64,000 nucleotides of DNA from Hyphomicrobium sp. (GTDB taxonomy: Bacteria > Pseudomonadota > Alphaproteobacteria > Rhizobiales > Hyphomicrobiaceae). The DNA is taken from assembly GCA_022844105.1 (NCBI GenBank), contig JALHMJ010000002.1, positions 357,836-421,835 on the forward strand, given 5' to 3'. Position 1 is the first letter of the stretch; every line of letters starts with the position of its first letter. A program made the translations under genes and the position numbers. Below, piece after piece: positions 27,732-36,688 of the stretch. A model generated the notes under the pieces. That model was not told the origin of the DNA. It saw only the letters and a list, made by a program, of their open reading frames with translations, and did not search any database.

Positions 27732-30700
27732 ATGTCCACCAACAAGATGCTTATCGATGCGACGCATCCCGAAGAGACCCGGGTCGTCGTTCTACGTGAC
27801 GGCCGCGTAGAGGAATTCGACTACGAGAGTGCGGCCCGCAAACTCCTGCGCGGCAATATTTATCTCGCCAAGGTGACCCGCGTGGAGCCCTCGCTCCAGG
27901 CTGCGTTTGTCGACTACGGCGGCAATCGCCACGGCTTTCTCGCCTTCAACGAAATCCACCCCGATTACTACCAGATCCCGGTGGCCGATCGGCAGGCGCT
28001 GCTCGACGAAGAAGCGGCCGCCGAGGCTGCCGAGGAGGCTGCCGCCGACGCTCATGCGGAACGCATGGCTCGTCGTCGCCAGCGTCATACACCGAATGGT
28101 CAACACCGCGACGCAGCGGCCGGCACCGGCGACCAGCCCGACGTTGCCACGCAACGCGACGATCACGATCACGATCACGATCACGACGACGGGCATGGTC
28201 ACCATGATGACGACAGCCATGACGATGAGGAAGGTCACGTCGTACGCGCCGAACACGTCCACGGCGCCGAGGAGGTCCTGACGGAAGACCTTCCCGAACC
28301 AGAGGTCGTTGGCGGGTTTGAGCCCTCCCACGGCCAGGACGACCGCGACGATCCCGAGACGGACGACCTCGACGATGAAGATGACGATGATCTGGACGTC
28401 GAAGCATCCGCTGATTACGCCAACATTGAAAGCGATGCACCCGCGCCCATCGGCCTTGTCGAGCGCGAAACCATCGAAGTCGTTGCGACGCCAGCGGCCG
28501 AGCCTGAAACTGTCGAACAGACGGGTTCCGAGGATGCGCTCGAGGAACTGCCGTCGCGGCCGCGCCGCCGCCCGCGGTCTTACAAGATCCAGGAAGTGAT
28601 CAAGCGCCGCCAGGTCATCCTCGTCCAGGTGGTCAAGGAAGAGCGCGGCAACAAAGGCGCCGCACTGACGACGTACCTGTCGCTGGCCGGTCGCTATACC
28701 GTGCTGATGCCGAACACGGCCCGCGGCGGCGGCATCAGCCGCAAGATCACCAATCCGCAGGATCGCAAGCGTCTGAAAGCGATCGCATCGGATCTGGACG
28801 TGCCGGACGGCATGGGCCTCATCATTCGCACGGCAGGCGCGGCCCGGACGCAGCAGGAAATCAAGCGCGATTACGAATACCTGTTGCGGCTATGGGAAAG
28901 CGTCCGCGACCTCACCCTGCAATCGACCGCGCCGAGCCTCGTTTATGAAGAAGGCAATCTGATCAAGCGTTCGATCCGCGATTTGTACAATAAAGACGTG
29001 GAAGAGGTCATTGTCGCCGGCGATCCGGCCCACGTGGAAGCCCGCGACTTCATGCGCATGCTCATGCCGAGCCATGCCAAGAACGTTCTTCTCCACTCCT
29101 CAAATGACCCGCTATTCAACCACTACGGCATTGAGCGCCAGCTGAATGCCATGTTCAGTCCTTTCGTGACGCTGAAGTCCGGCGGCTACCTGGTGATCAA
29201 CCAGACCGAGGCCCTCGTCGCCATCGACGTCAACTCCGGCAAGTCGACGCGGGAATTCTCGATCGAAGAAACCGCGTACGCGACCAACCTCGAAGCCGCC
29301 GACGAAATCGCACGCCAGCTGAAGCTGCGCGATTTGGCGGGTCTCATCGTCATCGACTTCATTGATATGGAGGAGAAGCGCAACAACCGCTCCGTTGAGC
29401 GGCGTTTGAAAGACGCGCTGCGCTTCGACCGGGCCCGCATTCAGCTTGGTCGCATCTCGCACTTCGGCCTCATGGAGATGTCGCGTCAGCGGCTCCGGAC
29501 CGGTGTGCTCGAGGGATCGACGACACAGTGTCCGCACTGCCAGGGCACGGGCATCATTCGATCGACCGAAAGCGTGGCCCTCGCCGTTCTACGCGGCATC
29601 GAGGATGCACTGATGGCCGGCCACCCGTCGTCCCTGATTGCGACCACGACCGCTCAAGTCGCACTCTATATCCTCAACAACAAGCGCAAGTTCATCACCG
29701 AACTGGAAGCGCACCACGGCATATCGATCACGGTGCAGGCCAGTGACAAGCTGCAGGGTGCCAATTTTACGATCGAAAAGACCCAAGCCCGCACCGACGC
29801 TCCGCCAAGGCGAGCCGAACGCTCCGCTGTCAACATGGACTGGGGCTTTGACGGCGAGGACGAGGGCGGTGATCAAGACGGCGCGGTGGACGAACGTCCG
29901 GCCGCGTCGGACGGCGTCCGCTTCGTCGGCGAAAGCGACGACGAAGATGGCGAAGCTGCACGACCCCAAGCCCGCGAAGACCGTGAGCCTCGCGAAAGCC
30001 GCGAGCCCCGTGAAGGTCGCGAAGCCCGCGAAGAAGGTGGCCGTGGCCGGCGTCGGCGTCGCCGCAGGGGACGTCGCGGCGGTGACCGCAATGGAACCGG
30101 ACGCGAGGGCGGTGAGCTGCGTGCGGTCGACAACGACCGTGAGGCCGATGAAACCGAATCGTCTGACGATGGCATCATTGAAATCACCGAGACCGACAAC
30201 GAACTGATCGAGATCGTCGGCGACGACGGCGGCGACGAAGAACGCGCGCCGGCCGAGGCGCGTGATGGCGAACGTGACGGTGAAGGCGATCGTGGCGTTC
30301 GCCGCCGCCGCAGGGGCCGCCGCGGTGGCCGCCGCGGTCGTGGACGCGATCGCGACGAGCCCGGTGCAGCCGCCGAACCGGCCGCCGAGCCGAACGGCTA
30401 TCACGCCCGGCCGCACGTCACCGAAGACATCATTGATGACTTTGCCGGACCGGCCCCTATCGCCACCACTCCGCAATCCCAAGCTGCGCTGGAAATCAGA
30501 ACGACCGCAGCACCGGCACAACCGGCGACGGTCCAACGGGCCGCACCCGAATCTGGCGCAGCTGAAACACCCGCTCGCGCCAAAGCAGACGCGCCCGATG
30601 CCCCCCCCCGCCGTCGAACAGGCGAGCCTGTGTCAAGCGAGCCAAAGCTTGAACGCGTGGTCGTCACACCCGATCAAGCGATCGCTGCGACTGAAACGGC

Positions 30701-30749
30701 CGAACAGCCAGCCCGTCGGGGCTGGTGGCAGCGCCGTTTGGGCAGTTGA
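27732..30749 (+). CDS. rne: Ribonuclease E
   Basis: A 1005-residue endoribonuclease for RNA processing and decay. The S1 domain (from about residue 36) is split by a ~180-residue acidic insertion (about 90-275) containing a His/Asp-rich stretch (about 143-172). The catalytic core follows, with GLIIRTAG near 358, the DNase-I-like site in LVAIDVNSG near 495, and LIVIDFIDM near 538. The Zn-link CPHC is at about 600-603. The C-terminal third is disordered, with alternating acidic patches and two Arg-rich RNA-binding blocks (about 772-785 and 856-875), and should hold the degradosome scaffold. It ends at a strong terminator. Confidence 0.96.
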   Translation: MSTNKMLIDATHPEETRVVVLRDGRVEEFDYESAARKLLRGNIYLAKVTRVEPSLQAAFVDYGGNRHGFLAFNEIHPDYYQIPVADRQALLDEEAAAEAAEEAAADAHAERMARRRQRHTPNGQHRDAAAGTGDQPDVATQRDDHDHDHDHDDGHGHHDDDSHDDEEGHVVRAEHVHGAEEVLTEDLPEPEVVGGFEPSHGQDDRDDPETDDLDDEDDDDLDVEASADYANIESDAPAPIGLVERETIEVVATPAAEPETVEQTGSEDALEELPSRPRRRPRSYKIQEVIKRRQVILVQVVKEERGNKGAALTTYLSLAGRYTVLMPNTARGGGISRKITNPQDRKRLKAIASDLDVPDGMGLIIRTAGAARTQQEIKRDYEYLLRLWESVRDLTLQSTAPSLVYEEGNLIKRSIRDLYNKDVEEVIVAGDPAHVEARDFMRMLMPSHAKNVLLHSSNDPLFNHYGIERQLNAMFSPFVTLKSGGYLVINQTEALVAIDVNSGKSTREFSIEETAYATNLEAADEIARQLKLRDLAGLIVIDFIDMEEKRNNRSVERRLKDALRFDRARIQLGRISHFGLMEMSRQRLRTGVLEGSTTQCPHCQGTGIIRSTESVALAVLRGIEDALMAGHPSSLIATTTAQVALYILNNKRKFITELEAHHGISITVQASDKLQGANFTIEKTQARTDAPPRRAERSAVNMDWGFDGEDEGGDQDGAVDERPAASDGVRFVGESDDEDGEAARPQAREDREPRESREPREGREAREEGGRGRRRRRRRGRRGGDRNGTGREGGELRAVDNDREADETESSDDGIIEITETDNELIEIVGDDGGDEERAPAEARDGERDGEGDRGVRRRRRGRRGGRRGRGRDRDEPGAAAEPAAEPNGYHARPHVTEDIIDDFAGPAPIATTPQSQAALEIRTTAAPAQPATVQRAAPESGAAETPARAKADAPDAPPRRRTGEPVSSEPKLERVVVTPDQAIAATETAEQPARRGWWQRRLGS
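28161..28184 (+). repeat. GATCAC hexamer repeat inside rne
   Basis: Four perfect tandem copies of GATCAC encode four Asp-His pairs within the insertion of the RNase E S1 domain. Such a repeat can change copy number by slippage without shifting frame. Confidence 0.9.
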
Positions 30750-30790
30750 GCAAACCTGTCGCACACGCGTCGGTTGAACAGAACTAAGAA

Positions 30791-30816
30791 AGCCGGGCCG
30801 CGCGCCCGGCTTTTTT
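30791..30816 (+). terminator. Rho-independent terminator after rne
   Basis: AGCCGGGCCG-CGCGCCCGGC-TTTTTT: an 8-pair GC stem (GCCGGGCG/CGCCCGGC type with small loop) followed by six T residues, 42 bases after the rne stop. Confidence 0.92.
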
Positions 30817-31162
30817 GTTGCGAATCAGAAACTTATCGAGCCTCCGAACTGCATTCATCTGAATTGCACACGTGGTCGCACGCGACGCACGCGGGGTTCT
30901 GACTGTCAAATTTTCACCATAAGGTCCCGGCTGTTGGCGGTCGTCCGGCAGTCTTCACGACAAGCGTGAAACATGCCGTTCCAATGCCGATGAGGGAAGT
31001 ACGGTCGAAAACGAGAGGGGAGACAGGTTATCCCAACCTTATCCCGATCACACAGTGGGCGATCTTCTCGGATAAGACTTCAAAGAACAGCAAAGACTGC
31101 AAGATCTTCTCTCGAATCTCATAACGCGGCGCAAGTCGTACGATAAAAAACTTGGAGTACAC
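30817..31162 (+). other. Intergenic region upstream of the M15-like peptidase
   Basis: 346 bases without a supported gene. It has moderately AT-rich stretches and two similar pieces (AGATCTTCTCGGAT near 31060 and AGATCTTCTCTCGAAT near 31101) that could be a direct-repeat operator. No promoter can be assigned with confidence. Confidence 0.4.
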
Positions 31163-31741
31163 ATGAGCACTCGTTCTCTGTCGATCGCAGCGGCCATCGT
31201 CGGCTTCGTTGCCCTCTCTGTCACCGGCGTCGAGGCCCGGCCTCACAACGACACGGGTCCGGCATCAGCCGACCGTCCATCCAGCGCGATGAACTTCAAA
31301 GCCAAGGCCAACAACCGCAACGCCTACAAGGCCAGCGGCAAGCGCACGGCCCGTTATGGCAAGACGCGGCGTTACGCAGGCAAGAAGGGGCTGAAGTCCC
31401 GCTCGTTCACGAATTACGCTTCTGGCGGCACCTCGCGCACCTGCCTTCAACCGCAAGCCCGCGCCCTGCTCAACCGGATTGAAAGCCAGTTCGGCTCGGT
31501 TTCAATCGTTTCGACCTGCCGCCCCGGCGCCGTGATCGCCAAGAGCGGCAAACCCTCCAAGCACCGCAATGGCCTCGCCATCGATTTCGACGCCGGTGGC
31601 CGCAAGGGAGCTATTGTCAGCTGGTTGCGCCAGAACCACCACTCGGGTGGCACCATGACGTATCGCGACATGAGCCACATCCATGTCGATATCGGTCCGC
31701 GGTTCGTGTCGCTCGGCGCCAGCAGCGGCCGCAGCGGTTAA
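31163..31741 (+). CDS. Exported M15-type zinc D,D-carboxypeptidase-like protein
   Basis: A 192-residue protein with a signal peptide (cleavage near GVEA, residue 25), a basic low-complexity linker (about 40-80) and a C-terminal peptidase M15 domain. Metal motif SKHRNGLAIDF (residues 132-142) gives the SxHxxGxAxD signature, and HIHVD near 172 the last His. The linker, rich in Lys/Arg/Tyr, may bind the cell wall. Likely a peptidoglycan-trimming enzyme. Start has TTGGAGT eight bases upstream. Confidence 0.82.
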   Translation: MSTRSLSIAAAIVGFVALSVTGVEARPHNDTGPASADRPSSAMNFKAKANNRNAYKASGKRTARYGKTRRYAGKKGLKSRSFTNYASGGTSRTCLQPQARALLNRIESQFGSVSIVSTCRPGAVIAKSGKPSKHRNGLAIDFDAGGRKGAIVSWLRQNHHSGGTMTYRDMSHIHVDIGPRFVSLGASSGRSG

Positions 31742-31759
31742 GACACTCATAAGGGCTCA

Positions 31760-31783
31760 GGGAGGTGGTTCGCTGCCTCCCTA
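31760..31783 (+). terminator. Possible weak terminator hairpin
   Basis: AGGGAGG (31760-31766) pairs with CCTCCCT (31777-31783) around a ten-base loop, 19 bases after the peptidase stop. Only a short mixed ATTT follows, so termination activity is uncertain. Confidence 0.45.
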
Positions 31784-31898
31784 TTTCCCGTGTTTGCCTC
31801 CTGCCACCGACGGGTTAACAAGAGTAAATCATTGGATTAAAGAGGTTTTTACTTCGATCGCGTACTCATCGGCACGGCTGTGCGTGGAGTGAGTGGCG

Positions 31899-32900
31899 AT
31901 GCCAGAGTTCACCGAGTTTCGGGGCCGCAACGGCGTTCTTGCCTGGGGCCTTCTGTCCGCCTTGGCGATCACCGCCGTACTTTGGCTGAACATCGCTCAG
32001 CCCTTCCGCTACGACGGGTCAGTATTCCATCACATCGCATTGACCTACGCCATCATGCTCTTCTTTATGATCGGCATAGGGTCTGTGAAGAACACTTTCC
32101 AAGCCGCCGACAACCGCATCTACACAGTCATCGAGCACGGCTTGAGCGGACTGCAGCTCTTCATCGCTGCCTACTTCTTTTTCCTCACTTTTGTGATGAG
32201 CTCCTCGCTGATCGTCTACCTCGGTCAAGCCTTGAACGCCCCGCTGCAGGATGAAGCATTTGCCGCTGCCGATGCAGCGCTTGGCTTTGACTTTCTAAGT
32301 TTCCATTCCTGGGTCGGCACGCAGCCCCTCCTCCCCGAAGCCATGTTTTACGCCTACAACAGCAGCGCCAAACAGTTCCTGGTCATCTTCCTCGTCAGCG
32401 CGGTCTTCCTCGATCGTGAGAATGTCGCCCAGTTTTGTTCGCTCCTGGCCCTCACCATTATTCCGACGGTGATCATCGCGAGCCTTTGGCCGGCATTGGG
32501 ATCGTGCATTCATCACCAGCCGACAGCTCAACCGTTTGCCCACCTGGACCCGAACGCTTGCAAAGATTATCTCCCGCACGTGCTGGCTCTGCGCGACGGT
32601 ACCTTTGAAGTTTTCCGGCTGCCGGAAACCAAGGGCCTGCTGACGTTCCCTTCCTATCACACCGTCATGGCGATCATTGCCGTCTACGCGGTCCGCAATT
32701 ATATCTGGCTGCTGGTTCCGTTTGCCCTGCTCAACACCGTCAACATCCTGTCCACAATACCGTTTGGCGGGCATTATTTTGTCGACGTCCTGGCCGGCGG
32801 CGCCATCGCCGTGTCCGCGATCGCCGTAGTGCGCTGGAATGCGGCCCGGGGAACGACGTCTGTTGCCCCTGCCATGATGCCGCAACCCATAACGGCGTGA
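31899..32900 (+). CDS. PAP2-superfamily membrane phosphatase (Aur1/inositolphosphotransferase-like)
   Basis: A 333-residue membrane protein with about six hydrophobic segments. The PAP2 active-site motifs are present near the end: FPSYHTVMAI (PSYH near residue 251-254) and FGGHYFVDVLAG (His near 292). The arrangement fits the PAP2_3 group related to Aur1/Ipt1, which act on lipid phosphates or transfer phospho-head groups. The ATG at 31899 has GGAG ten bases upstream; a GTG two codons earlier is possible. Substrate unknown. Confidence 0.85.
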   Translation: MPEFTEFRGRNGVLAWGLLSALAITAVLWLNIAQPFRYDGSVFHHIALTYAIMLFFMIGIGSVKNTFQAADNRIYTVIEHGLSGLQLFIAAYFFFLTFVMSSSLIVYLGQALNAPLQDEAFAAADAALGFDFLSFHSWVGTQPLLPEAMFYAYNSSAKQFLVIFLVSAVFLDRENVAQFCSLLALTIIPTVIIASLWPALGSCIHHQPTAQPFAHLDPNACKDYLPHVLALRDGTFEVFRLPETKGLLTFPSYHTVMAIIAVYAVRNYIWLLVPFALLNTVNILSTIPFGGHYFVDVLAGGAIAVSAIAVVRWNAARGTTSVAPAMMPQPITA

Positions 32901-33030
32901 TCCATTGCCTTGGCGCTTGCGCATACGGCCTGCCCTTGACTCGTTGCGGGAAGCGGGGCTGAGGTAGCCCCGTCGGGCGTTGCGATTGCGCCGCCGACAT
33001 TTCGGCTCATTTCTGGGCGATCGGTTGCGC

Positions 33031-34467
33031 ATGAGCGAGCAAAATCCGCAAGTTGCCAATCTGCCGGGATGGAGCAATCACCGCCCGTGCTTCTTGGCGC
33101 GGTTGCGCGCCGCAACTCTCGCGCTTATCGCGCTCGCCACGGCGCTGCCACAGCCCGTCACGGCGCAAGGGCTGCCCCTTATCCGCGACACGGAAATCGA
33201 AAATCTCCTCAATGATTATGCGCGGCCGGTGTTCAAGGCCGCCGGGCTCGGAAGTGGTCGCGTCGCCGTTCGCATCGTCAACAATGAAGCCTTCAACGCC
33301 TTCGTCGTCGACGGGCGCAACGTCTTCATCCATACCGGCGCGCTGATGCAGGCGCAGACCCCCAACGAGGTCATCGGCGTCCTAGCGCACGAAGCCGGCC
33401 ACATCGCCGGTGGTCATATGGCGGCCCTGCGCACCCGGATAGCCAAAGACCAGACGCGGGCTTTAATCGCGCAGATCCTAGGTATCGGCTTGATGGTCGC
33501 GGGCGGCGTCGCAGGCGGCGACAGCGGACGTGATATCGGTGGCGCCGGCCAAAGCGTGCTTTACGGCGGCAATGCCTTGATTATGCGCGGCCTGACGGCC
33601 GAGCGCCGTTCGCAAGAATCCGCCGCCGACCAGGCTGGTCTTGGTTATCTCAATACCACCGGACAATCGGGCCAAGGCATGCTTTCGACGTTCGAACGCT
33701 TCGCCGGCCAGGAGCTCTTCTCCGATCAGAACCGCGATCCGTTCGCGCGCACCCATCCGGTCGCGACCGACCGTCTTGCCCGCCTGCGCCAGCTCGTGGA
33801 AGCCAGTCCTTTTTATACTGTCGTCGATTCCCCGGAATTGCAGCAGCGTCACGACATGATGCGCGCCAAGCTGTCCGGCTACATTGAAAACCCGCAAACG
33901 GTTCTAAACCGGTATCCGGCAACCGATCAGAGTTTGCCGGCGCGCTACGCCCGGTCTGTCGCGCGCTTTCGTATGGGCGGCAACAGTGGCCTCGAAAACG
34001 CATTGCTGGAATCCGATCAGCTGATCAAAACCGATCCGAAAAATCCGTACTTCTGGGAATTGAAAGCGGACTTCCTGCAAAAGAGCGGCAAGTGGACCCA
34101 ATCCATTCCGTTCTTGCGCAAAGCGCTGCAACTTTCCGGCAACGATGCTCCGCTGATTTCCGTCCAACTCGCCCAGGGCATGCTGCAATCGAAACAACCT
34201 GAACTTCTGGAGGAAGCCATTGCGCTGCTGCGCAAGGCCATTAATCGCGAAGGCGAGAACGCCACCGCTTACAATATGCTGGGGCAGGCCTATTATGATA
34301 AGGGGCTCATTCCGCAGGCAGAGCTGGCGCGCGCGCAGGGCCTGTTTTATTTTGGCGCCATCAAGCAAGCGCAAGAATTCGCTCGCCGGGCGCAAGGTGC
34401 GCTGAAGCCGGGCAGTCCCGAATGGGTTAAGGCCGACGACATTGTGAACTATAAGCCGCAGACTTGA
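33031..34467 (+). CDS. Periplasmic M48 metalloprotease with TPR-like C-terminal half (BepA-like)
   Basis: A 478-residue protein with a signal sequence ending around QPVTAQG (residue 46). The zinc motif HEAGH is at residues 120-124, and the third ligand Glu is in RSQESAADQAG near 196. The C-terminal ~170 residues contain helix pairs like tetratricopeptide repeats (PYFWELKADFLQKSGKW, AYNMLGQAYYDKGLIPQA). E. coli BepA of this architecture monitors outer-membrane protein and LPS-transport assembly. It heads the DsbA-aroQ-accBC run typical of the order. An upstream TTG at 32980 is less likely. Confidence 0.92.
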   Translation: MSEQNPQVANLPGWSNHRPCFLARLRAATLALIALATALPQPVTAQGLPLIRDTEIENLLNDYARPVFKAAGLGSGRVAVRIVNNEAFNAFVVDGRNVFIHTGALMQAQTPNEVIGVLAHEAGHIAGGHMAALRTRIAKDQTRALIAQILGIGLMVAGGVAGGDSGRDIGGAGQSVLYGGNALIMRGLTAERRSQESAADQAGLGYLNTTGQSGQGMLSTFERFAGQELFSDQNRDPFARTHPVATDRLARLRQLVEASPFYTVVDSPELQQRHDMMRAKLSGYIENPQTVLNRYPATDQSLPARYARSVARFRMGGNSGLENALLESDQLIKTDPKNPYFWELKADFLQKSGKWTQSIPFLRKALQLSGNDAPLISVQLAQGMLQSKQPELLEEAIALLRKAINREGENATAYNMLGQAYYDKGLIPQAELARAQGLFYFGAIKQAQEFARRAQGALKPGSPEWVKADDIVNYKPQT

Positions 34468-34541
34468 GACCTGCGCCACCCCCCCGTCTCACCTCATCGC
34501 GCTGCGCTGAACGCTGCGCCCAGGATAAAGAGCAGATCAAC

Positions 34542-35381
34542 ATGGCTGATACGTCGTCCGACATCCCCAACAGCGAGCCGACAGGCCGCCCGTCTCGTGC
34601 GGCGCTGATCATGTTGGTGGCAACACTTGCGGTAATCGGGCTTTACATTCTGGGCGGTGCAACGCGCTCCAACAGCGTTGTGGCCGACACATCAATGTTC
34701 ACCGATCCGCAGAAGCGCGGCATCGAGCAGATCGTGAAGGACTATCTGCTGCAGCACCCCGAACTGATGGTGGAAGTACAAACCGCGCTGGAACAGAAAG
34801 CCGCGCGCGCGGAAGCCGAGCAGACGAAGAAGCTCGTCTCCGAAAATGCCAAGGAAATCTACCGCCACCCCGACGCACCTGTCGCCGGCAACCCCAAAGG
34901 CGACATCACTGTTGTCGAGTTCTTCGACTACAACTGCGGCTACTGCAAACGCGGCTTCCACAACATTCGTGAGTTGATCGAGAAGGACAAGAATGTCCGC
35001 GTCGTCTTCAAGGAGCTCCCCATTCTGAGCAAGGATTCCGAGGAAGCTGCGAAGGTTGCACTCGCCGCTCGCGCCCAGGGCAAATATTGGGAGCTCCACC
35101 AGGCCCTCATCGAGAGCAAAGGCCGCGTGACGGAAGCCTTCGCGCTGGAAACCGCGGGCAAGCTCGGCCTCGACGTCGAAAAGCTGAAAGTCGACAAGGA
35201 TTCAGAAGCAGTAAAGGGCGAACTGGCGCGCGTGGAAGCTTTGGCGCGCAAAATGAACATCTCCGGCACACCGCACTTCCTGATCGGCAGCGAAGCTATT
35301 GGCGGCGCCCCAGAAGACCTGCTCGACCAGCTAACCGCCAAGATCGCCACGCTGCGGCAGTCGGGTTGCGCCTACTGCTAA
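34542..35381 (+). CDS. DsbA-family thiol:disulfide oxidoreductase, membrane-anchored
   Basis: A 279-residue protein with one membrane segment (about residues 21-41), a helical N-terminal region (DUF/Scs-C-like, about 50-105) and a thioredoxin-fold DsbA domain. The active site CGYC is at 132-135 in FFDYNCGYCKRGF, and the cis-Pro is in ISGTPHFLIG. It resembles ScsC/BdbD-type oxidases or isomerases of the periplasm. The ATG at 34542 is chosen because upstream codons are unlike the family. It lies 74 bases after the M48 protease gene. Confidence 0.92.
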   Translation: MADTSSDIPNSEPTGRPSRAALIMLVATLAVIGLYILGGATRSNSVVADTSMFTDPQKRGIEQIVKDYLLQHPELMVEVQTALEQKAARAEAEQTKKLVSENAKEIYRHPDAPVAGNPKGDITVVEFFDYNCGYCKRGFHNIRELIEKDKNVRVVFKELPILSKDSEEAAKVALAARAQGKYWELHQALIESKGRVTEAFALETAGKLGLDVEKLKVDKDSEAVKGELARVEALARKMNISGTPHFLIGSEAIGGAPEDLLDQLTAKIATLRQSGCAYC

Positions 35382-35477
35382 AATGCCGGGTTTAGCGTCT
35401 CACAGCGCCCACCCGCAAAGTTCTGGCGGATAACGCGATTTTCTCAACTGCGGGAAAGCGGACGCGGCTGCGGCGCA

Positions 35478-35497
35478 CTTTCGTCGTCTGACGAAAG
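35478..35497. repeat. Perfect short inverted repeat upstream of aroQ
   Basis: CTTTCGTC-GTCT-GACGAAAG, eight pairs around a four-base loop, about 100 bases before the aroQ start. Could be an operator or an RNA hairpin; no T-run follows. Confidence 0.5.
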
Positions 35498-35599
35498 CTG
35501 CTAGACCCCCGGGTTGTACGGGATAGGCGGGCGGTGCAACGGAGAGATCCGGCGGCCGGCGTGCTGTGTTCTCGGCCGCCCACCTGCCTTTTCGGTCCC

Positions 35600-36052
35600 A
35601 TGACAAATCCGGTCTACATCCTCAACGGCCCCAACCTGAACCTGCTCGGACATCGCGAGCCGGCGGTTTACGGCCGCGACACACTGGACGACATCAAGGG
35701 GCTGGCGACGGCGCGGGCGGTGTCACTGGGGCTCGCAATCGATTTCCGCCAGACCAACGACGAAGGCGAACTGATCGGCTGGATCCAGGAAGCGCGCACG
35801 GCCGCCGCGGCCATCATCGTCAACGCCGCCGGTCTGACCCACACGTCGGTCGCGCTTCTCGACGCCCTGCAGGCATCCGAACTGCCGATCGTCGAAGTGC
35901 ACCTCTCGAATATCTTCCGGCGCGACAGCTTCCGGCAGCACTCTTATGTGTCGCTGGCGGCGACCGGGGTCATCTGCGGCCTTGGAGCCAAAGGCTACGA
36001 ACTGGCGCTCGAAGCCGTCCGCGCAATTCTGGACAAGAAATCCGCGGCGTGA
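35600..36052 (+). CDS. aroQ: 3-Dehydroquinate dehydratase, type II
   Basis: Third step of the shikimate pathway, converting 3-dehydroquinate to 3-dehydroshikimate. The 150-residue length and the motifs [18 protein letters not shown] (catalytic Tyr near residue 23) and VEVHLSNIF (catalytic His near 103) are diagnostic. The ATG at 35600 gives the family's N-terminus. Its stop overlaps a GTG that could serve as an extended start of accB. Confidence 0.95.
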   Translation: MTNPVYILNGPNLNLLGHREPAVYGRDTLDDIKGLATARAVSLGLAIDFRQTNDEGELIGWIQEARTAAAAIIVNAAGLTHTSVALLDALQASELPIVEVHLSNIFRRDSFRQHSYVSLAATGVICGLGAKGYELALEAVRAILDKKSAA

Positions 36053-36129
36053 CGGGCAAGCGCAACAAGTCAACGACCAAGAAGGCGCCGCGGAAACAGA
36101 ACCCGCGGCCGGATAAGGTGAGACGGACC

Positions 36130-36603
36130 ATGACGGGCAAGGACAAGGGCGAAGGACAAAGCCCCGAACAGAAGATCATCCGCGATCTGGCGGAGCTTCT
36201 GAACGAAACGGGGTTGTCGGAAATCGAGATCGAGAAGGACGGCCTCAAGGTCCGAGTTGCACGCTCGCTGACGATTGCAGCCTCCCACCTGGCAGCACCG
36301 GTCAGCGCCTCGTCGGCGACAGCGTCGTCGGCGAGCGCCTCGGCCGCTGCCATTGATCCAGCGAAACATCCAGGCGCAGTAAAATCCCCGATGGTTGGAA
36401 CCGCCTATCGTTCACCTGAGCCCTCCGCCGCTCCGTTCATCGAGATCGGCAGCCGCGTTCAGCAGGGCGAGACCCTCCTCATCATCGAGGCCATGAAGAC
36501 AATGAACCAGATTCCCGCTCCGCGCTCCGGCACGGTCACGGCGGTCTTCTTCGAAAACGGACAGCCGGTCGAATTCGGCGAGGTCCTCGCGGTCATCGAA
36601 TAA
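36130..36603 (+). CDS. accB: Biotin carboxyl carrier protein of acetyl-CoA carboxylase
   Basis: Carries biotin between the carboxylase and carboxyltransferase during malonyl-CoA formation. The 157-residue protein starts with an acidic helical region ([18 protein letters not shown]), then an Ala/Ser linker, then the biotinyl domain with EAMKTMN, Lys123 being the biotin site. An alternative GTG at 36049 overlaps the aroQ stop (GTGA) and would add a Lys-rich tail; the ATG at 36130 fits the family better. accC follows after 85 bases. Confidence 0.94.
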   Translation: MTGKDKGEGQSPEQKIIRDLAELLNETGLSEIEIEKDGLKVRVARSLTIAASHLAAPVSASSATASSASASAAAIDPAKHPGAVKSPMVGTAYRSPEPSAAPFIEIGSRVQQGETLLIIEAMKTMNQIPAPRSGTVTAVFFENGQPVEFGEVLAVIE

Positions 36604-36688
36604 GGGAGGGCAACGCCCCCGGTCTGACGGCAGGACGCTCGTTACGCTTCCTGACTGTCCATCCACCGGAGTCGCTGCCGCATGAAAT

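Noticed and set aside
28161-28184. Short tandem repeats considered as the edge of a CRISPR array
   Set aside because: Six-base units without spacers, in frame inside rne, encoding Asp-His pairs.
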